In this document: positions 61,408 through 64,000 of the stretch, piece after piece
Numbering within the stretch: position 1 is the stretch's first letter
Layout: each line of letters starts with the position of its first letter
DNA from: Devosia sp. Leaf420
GTDB taxonomy: Bacteria > Pseudomonadota > Alphaproteobacteria > Rhizobiales > Devosiaceae
NCBI RefSeq assembly: GCF_001425445.1
Contig: NZ_LMQU01000011.1
Location: 248,326 to 312,325 of the forward strand
DNA length: 64,000 bases
Direction: 5' to 3'
Notes under the pieces: generated by a model
Database searches by the model: none
The model's input: the letters and a program-made list of their open reading frames with translations, nothing else
Told to the model about the DNA's origin: nothing
Translations under genes and position numbers: made by a program

Positions 61408-61956
61408 TCAGGCGGGCGGGGTGACGCCATCGCGGATAGTGCGGAAGGTCGGCAGCATCTCGTCGAGCGCCTCTTCGTCGGCCACACAGGAAATGGCCGT
61501 GCGGCCCTTGGGCGTTTCGAGCATCGAGAGCACGAGGCGGACATTTTCAGCGCCGGACTGCTTGGGCATGGCAACGAATTCATGGCCGTTGAAGCCAGCG
61601 AGTTCGAAGGGCGTGTCTTCCTTGAAATCGAAAATCACCGACATGGTATTTTTCGCAAGATCGATCCATTCCTGCGTTCGGACCATGGCATTGATCTCCT
61701 CGACGCTGAGGTCGGCGTTTTCGGGAGCCGGCGAATAGGCAACTTGGCAGAGATAGTCTTCGCTCTCGAAACTGGCCGTTTCGCCGGAGGCGGACTTGAT
61801 GCCGAAATTGGCGGTGAAGTTGGCGTCGGCCGGTGTCGGCTCGACGACAAAGTCATCGGAGAGATTGACGGCGAGACCAGTCGCTTTGTCTTCAGCTGCA
61901 AGAGCGGGTGCAGCAATTGAAAGGGCAGCGAGGCAAAGGGCGGTGAAAAGGCGCAT
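61408..61956 (-). CDS. Secreted protein of unknown function, paralogue 1 of 3
   Basis: A 182-residue periplasmic protein. The signal peptide is MRLFTALCLAALSIAAPALA. The mature part has GLAVNLSDDFVV, FGIKSASG, YLCQVAY, DLSVEEINAMV, FELAGFNGHEFVA and LSMLETPKGRTAISCVADEEALD, and ends FRTIRDGVTPPA. The ATG at 61956 directly precedes the signal peptide, so the longer upstream frame is not used. It is the first gene of the three-gene tandem array downstream of gap. Confidence 0.75.
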   Translation of the reverse strand: MRLFTALCLAALSIAAPALAAEDKATGLAVNLSDDFVVEPTPADANFTANFGIKSASGETASFESEDYLCQVAYSPAPENADLSVEEINAMVRTQEWIDLAKNTMSVIFDFKEDTPFELAGFNGHEFVAMPKQSGAENVRLVLSMLETPKGRTAISCVADEEALDEMLPTFRTIRDGVTPPA

Positions 61957-62025
61957 GAAAAAAGCTCCGCATGAAATACGGAGCAAAACTAGCGGACGGA
62001 TTGGCACGAGAATGTGACCGAACAG

Positions 62026-62058
62026 AAAAAGCCCCACCGAAGCGGGGCTTTTTTGTTT
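62026..62058 (-). terminator. Rho-independent terminator after gap
   Basis: AAAAAGCCCC and GGGGCTTTTT form a 10-bp stem with an 8-base loop, only a few bases after the gap stop. The T run on the minus strand is TTTTTCTGTT. Confidence 0.92.
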
Positions 62059-62060
62059 GT

Positions 62061-63068
62061 TTAGAGCGTCTTGCCGAGCGCGACGGCCGTATCGGCCATG
62101 CGGTTCGAGAAGCCCCATTCATTGTCGTACCAGGAAAGGACCGATACGAAATTGCCGTCCATCACCTTGGTCTGGTCGAGCGCCATGGTGGAGGAGTGCG
62201 GGTCGTGATTGAAGTCGATCGAAACGTTGGGCTGTTCGGTATAGCCGAGGACGCCCTTGAGTTCGCCATCGGCATACTTCTTGACCATGGCGTTGATCTC
62301 TTCGGAGGTCACATTGCGCTTGGCAATGAACTTGAAGTCGACGCAGGAGACGTTCGGGGTCGGCACGCGGATCGAGACGCCGTCGAGCTTGCCCTTGAGT
62401 TCGGGCAGCACGAGGCCGATGGCCTTGGCAGCGCCGGTCGAGGTCGGGATCTGCGAGAGCGCAGCCGCGCGGCCGCGATAGAGATCCTTGTGCATGGTGT
62501 CGAGGGTCGGCTGATCACCCGTATAGGAGTGGATCGTCGTCATCATGCCCTTCTCGATGCCGAACTCCTTGTGGAGCACATAGGCGAGCGGAGCGAGGCA
62601 GTTGGTCGTGCACGAGGCGTTCGAGATCACCACGTCGTCCTTGGTGAGGGACTGGTGGTTGATGCCGAAGACGATGGTCTTGTCGGCGCCGTCGCCGGGA
62701 GCCGAAATGATCACCTTCTTGGCGCCAGCCTTGATATGGGCCGAGGCTTTTTCCTTGGAGGTGAAGATACCGGTGCACTCGAGCGCGATATCGATGTTCA
62801 TCGCGGCATGCGGCAGGTTCGCCGGATCACGCTCTGCGGTCACCTTGATCGGGCCACGACCAACGTCGATGGTGTCGCCCGAAACGGTTACGGTATGCGG
62901 AAAACGGCCGTGGACACTGTCGAAGCGCAGGAGATGCGCATTGGTTTCGACCGGGCCGAGATCGTTGATTGCAACGACTTCGATGTCGGTGCGGCCGGAT
63001 TCGATGATGGCGCGCAGGATATTGCGGCCGATACGACCAAAACCGTTGATGGCGACGCGAACTGCCAT
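62061..63068 (-). CDS. gap: Glyceraldehyde-3-phosphate dehydrogenase, type I
   Basis: Converts glyceraldehyde 3-phosphate to 1,3-bisphosphoglycerate. The 335-residue chain has [16 protein letters not shown] and VVAINDLG (Asp36, NAD preference), catalytic Cys153 in [13 protein letters not shown], and [13 protein letters not shown] near the end. It follows tkt after 49 bases and ends at a strong terminator. Confidence 0.97.
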   Translation of the reverse strand: MAVRVAINGFGRIGRNILRAIIESGRTDIEVVAINDLGPVETNAHLLRFDSVHGRFPHTVTVSGDTIDVGRGPIKVTAERDPANLPHAAMNIDIALECTGIFTSKEKASAHIKAGAKKVIISAPGDGADKTIVFGINHQSLTKDDVVISNASCTTNCLAPLAYVLHKEFGIEKGMMTTIHSYTGDQPTLDTMHKDLYRGRAAALSQIPTSTGAAKAIGLVLPELKGKLDGVSIRVPTPNVSCVDFKFIAKRNVTSEEINAMVKKYADGELKGVLGYTEQPNVSIDFNHDPHSSTMALDQTKVMDGNFVSVLSWYDNEWGFSNRMADTAVALGKTL

Positions 63069-63117
63069 GATTTGACGCTCCTAGAGGGAGGGGAGGAGAA
63101 AGGGAGGCGCGGCTCTC

Positions 63118-64000
63118 TTACACTTGGGCGGTGACGGCTTCAACAACGGCCTTGGCCGTAATACCAAAGTGCTCATAGAGCGCTTCGATCGGGCCCGATG
63201 CACCAAAGGAGTGCATGCCGACGAAGCGGCCCTTGTCGCCGAGGAGCTTGGACCAGCTCATTTCGATACCGGCTTCGACGGCAACGCGCGCCTTGGCCTT
63301 GCCGAGCACTTCGGCCTTATAGGCGTCGGACTGCTTGGCAAAGAGCTCCATGGACGGCACGGAGACGACGCGGGCCGAAATGCCCTTCTCGGTCAATTGC
63401 TTCTGCGCTTCGACGGCGATGGCCACTTCCGAACCGGTCGCGAAGATGACGGCATCGGCATCGGCCGGGCCGACAAGCGTGTAAGCGCCCTTGGCCGACT
63501 TGTTCTCGGTCGAGTTTTCGGTGCGGACGGCCGGCAGGTTCTGGCGCGACAGCGCGAGGATCGAGGGAGCCTTGTCGCTCTTGAGGGCGATTTCCCAGCA
63601 CTCGGCAGCTTCCACCGCATCGGCCGGACGCAGCACGAGAAGGTTCGGGATGGCGCGCAGCGCGGTCAGATGTTCGACCGGCTGGTGGGTCGGGCCGTCT
63701 TCGCCAAGGCCGATGGAATCGTGGGTCATGACATAGATGACGCGCTGTTCCATCAGCGCCGAAAGGCGGATCGCGGGGCGGGCATAGTCGGTAAAGACCA
63801 TGAACGTGCCGCCATAGGGGATGAGACCGCCATGGAGCGCCACGCCGTTCATTGCGGCGCCCATTTCATGCTCGCGGATGCCGTACATCATGTAGCGGCC
63901 AAGACGGTTGTCAGCCTGGAAGGGCAGCGTCTCGGGCGTATTGGTGAGGTTCGAGTGGGTCAGGTCGGCAGAACCAGCCAGCGTTTCGGGCAGCGCCTTG
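63118..64000 (-). CDS. tkt: Transketolase, C-terminal part (cut by window edge)
   Basis: Exchanges two-carbon units in the pentose phosphate and Calvin-type pathways using thiamine diphosphate. The visible frame is open to the window edge and covers the last about 294 residues: [42 protein letters not shown] (pyrimidine domain with the catalytic Glu), [19 protein letters not shown], and the C-terminal domain. An internal ATG at 63891 is not the start. It precedes gap in the usual alphaproteobacterial order. Confidence 0.95.
   Translation of the reverse strand, partial: KALPETLAGSADLTHSNLTNTPETLPFQADNRLGRYMMYGIREHEMGAAMNGVALHGGLIPYGGTFMVFTDYARPAIRLSALMEQRVIYVMTHDSIGLGEDGPTHQPVEHLTALRAIPNLLVLRPADAVEAAECWEIALKSDKAPSILALSRQNLPAVRTENSTENKSAKGAYTLVGPADADAVIFATGSEVAIAVEAQKQLTEKGISARVVSVPSMELFAKQSDAYKAEVLGKAKARVAVEAGIEMSWSKLLGDKGRFVGMHSFGASGPIEALYEHFGITAKAVVEAVTAQV

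Overview
The window is a GC-rich chromosomal segment of an alphaproteobacterium, most likely of the Hyphomicrobiales and Devosia-like (inference from gene content and order; no rRNA is present to confirm it). The clearest markers are the conserved alphaproteobacterial run yebC / ruvC-ruvA-ruvB / ybgC-tolQ-tolR-tolA-tolB-pal-cpoB / tilS / ftsH / glmM on the minus strand (about 34.5-53.2 kb), the tkt-gap and pgk genes near the right end, a 6S RNA gene beside the 5-formyltetrahydrofolate cyclo-ligase gene, an Omp25-like outer membrane protein with a CtrA-type box, and a DctB/DctD pair with a sigma-54 promoter. I see no tRNA, rRNA, insertion sequence, prophage or CRISPR array.

Layout. 0-4 kb: a small unknown protein at the edge, a GH43 glycosidase, a two-TM membrane protein and nudC. 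4-12.5 kb: a complete peptide/oligosaccharide-type ABC importer operon (binding protein, two permeases, two ATPases, then an overlapping HAD phosphatase) divergent from a ROK regulator. 12.5-19 kb: a VOC protein, a small protein, a chemoreceptor with a CheR-tether-like C-terminus, then gnd-zwf-polyphosphate glucokinase. 19-22.7 kb: a cytoplasmic GH15 glucoamylase and an aldo/keto reductase. 22.8-29.2 kb: DctBD-like regulators divergent from a tctCBA tripartite tricarboxylate transporter, with paired operator-like palindromes and a near-consensus -24/-12 promoter between them. 29.5-34.4 kb: a membrane diguanylate cyclase, a denD-murB-udh cluster and an outer membrane protein.

34.5-53.2 kb is the envelope, cell division and DNA repair block. 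Its oddest feature is a vapBC toxin-antitoxin pair lying between ruvA and ruvB. From vapB onward, six consecutive genes (vapB, vapC, ruvB, a metallophosphoesterase, a Nudix hydrolase, ybgC) are joined by overlapping stop/start codons (mostly GTGA), so ruvB sits in a toxin-antitoxin operon that has its own promoter and palindromic operator. Two tandem diguanylate cyclases and a small kinase lie between ruvC and yebC.

53.2-64 kb: a stand-alone SecD-head-like periplasmic protein, a YmdB-family phosphodiesterase, 5-FCL, 6S RNA, pgk, azlCD, a DUF2200 protein, a MerR regulator fused to a P-loop domain, a large palindromic intergenic repeat, a glycolipid-binding-family protein, three tandem paralogous secreted proteins of unknown function, gap, and the C-terminal part of tkt running off the edge.

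Working together: sugar oligomers could be imported (ABC system, ROK control) and hydrolysed in the cytoplasm (GH43, GH15). Glucose would then be phosphorylated by the polyphosphate glucokinase and oxidised by Zwf and Gnd. Sugar acids are served by Udh and DenD, and tricarboxylate-like substrates by TctCBA.
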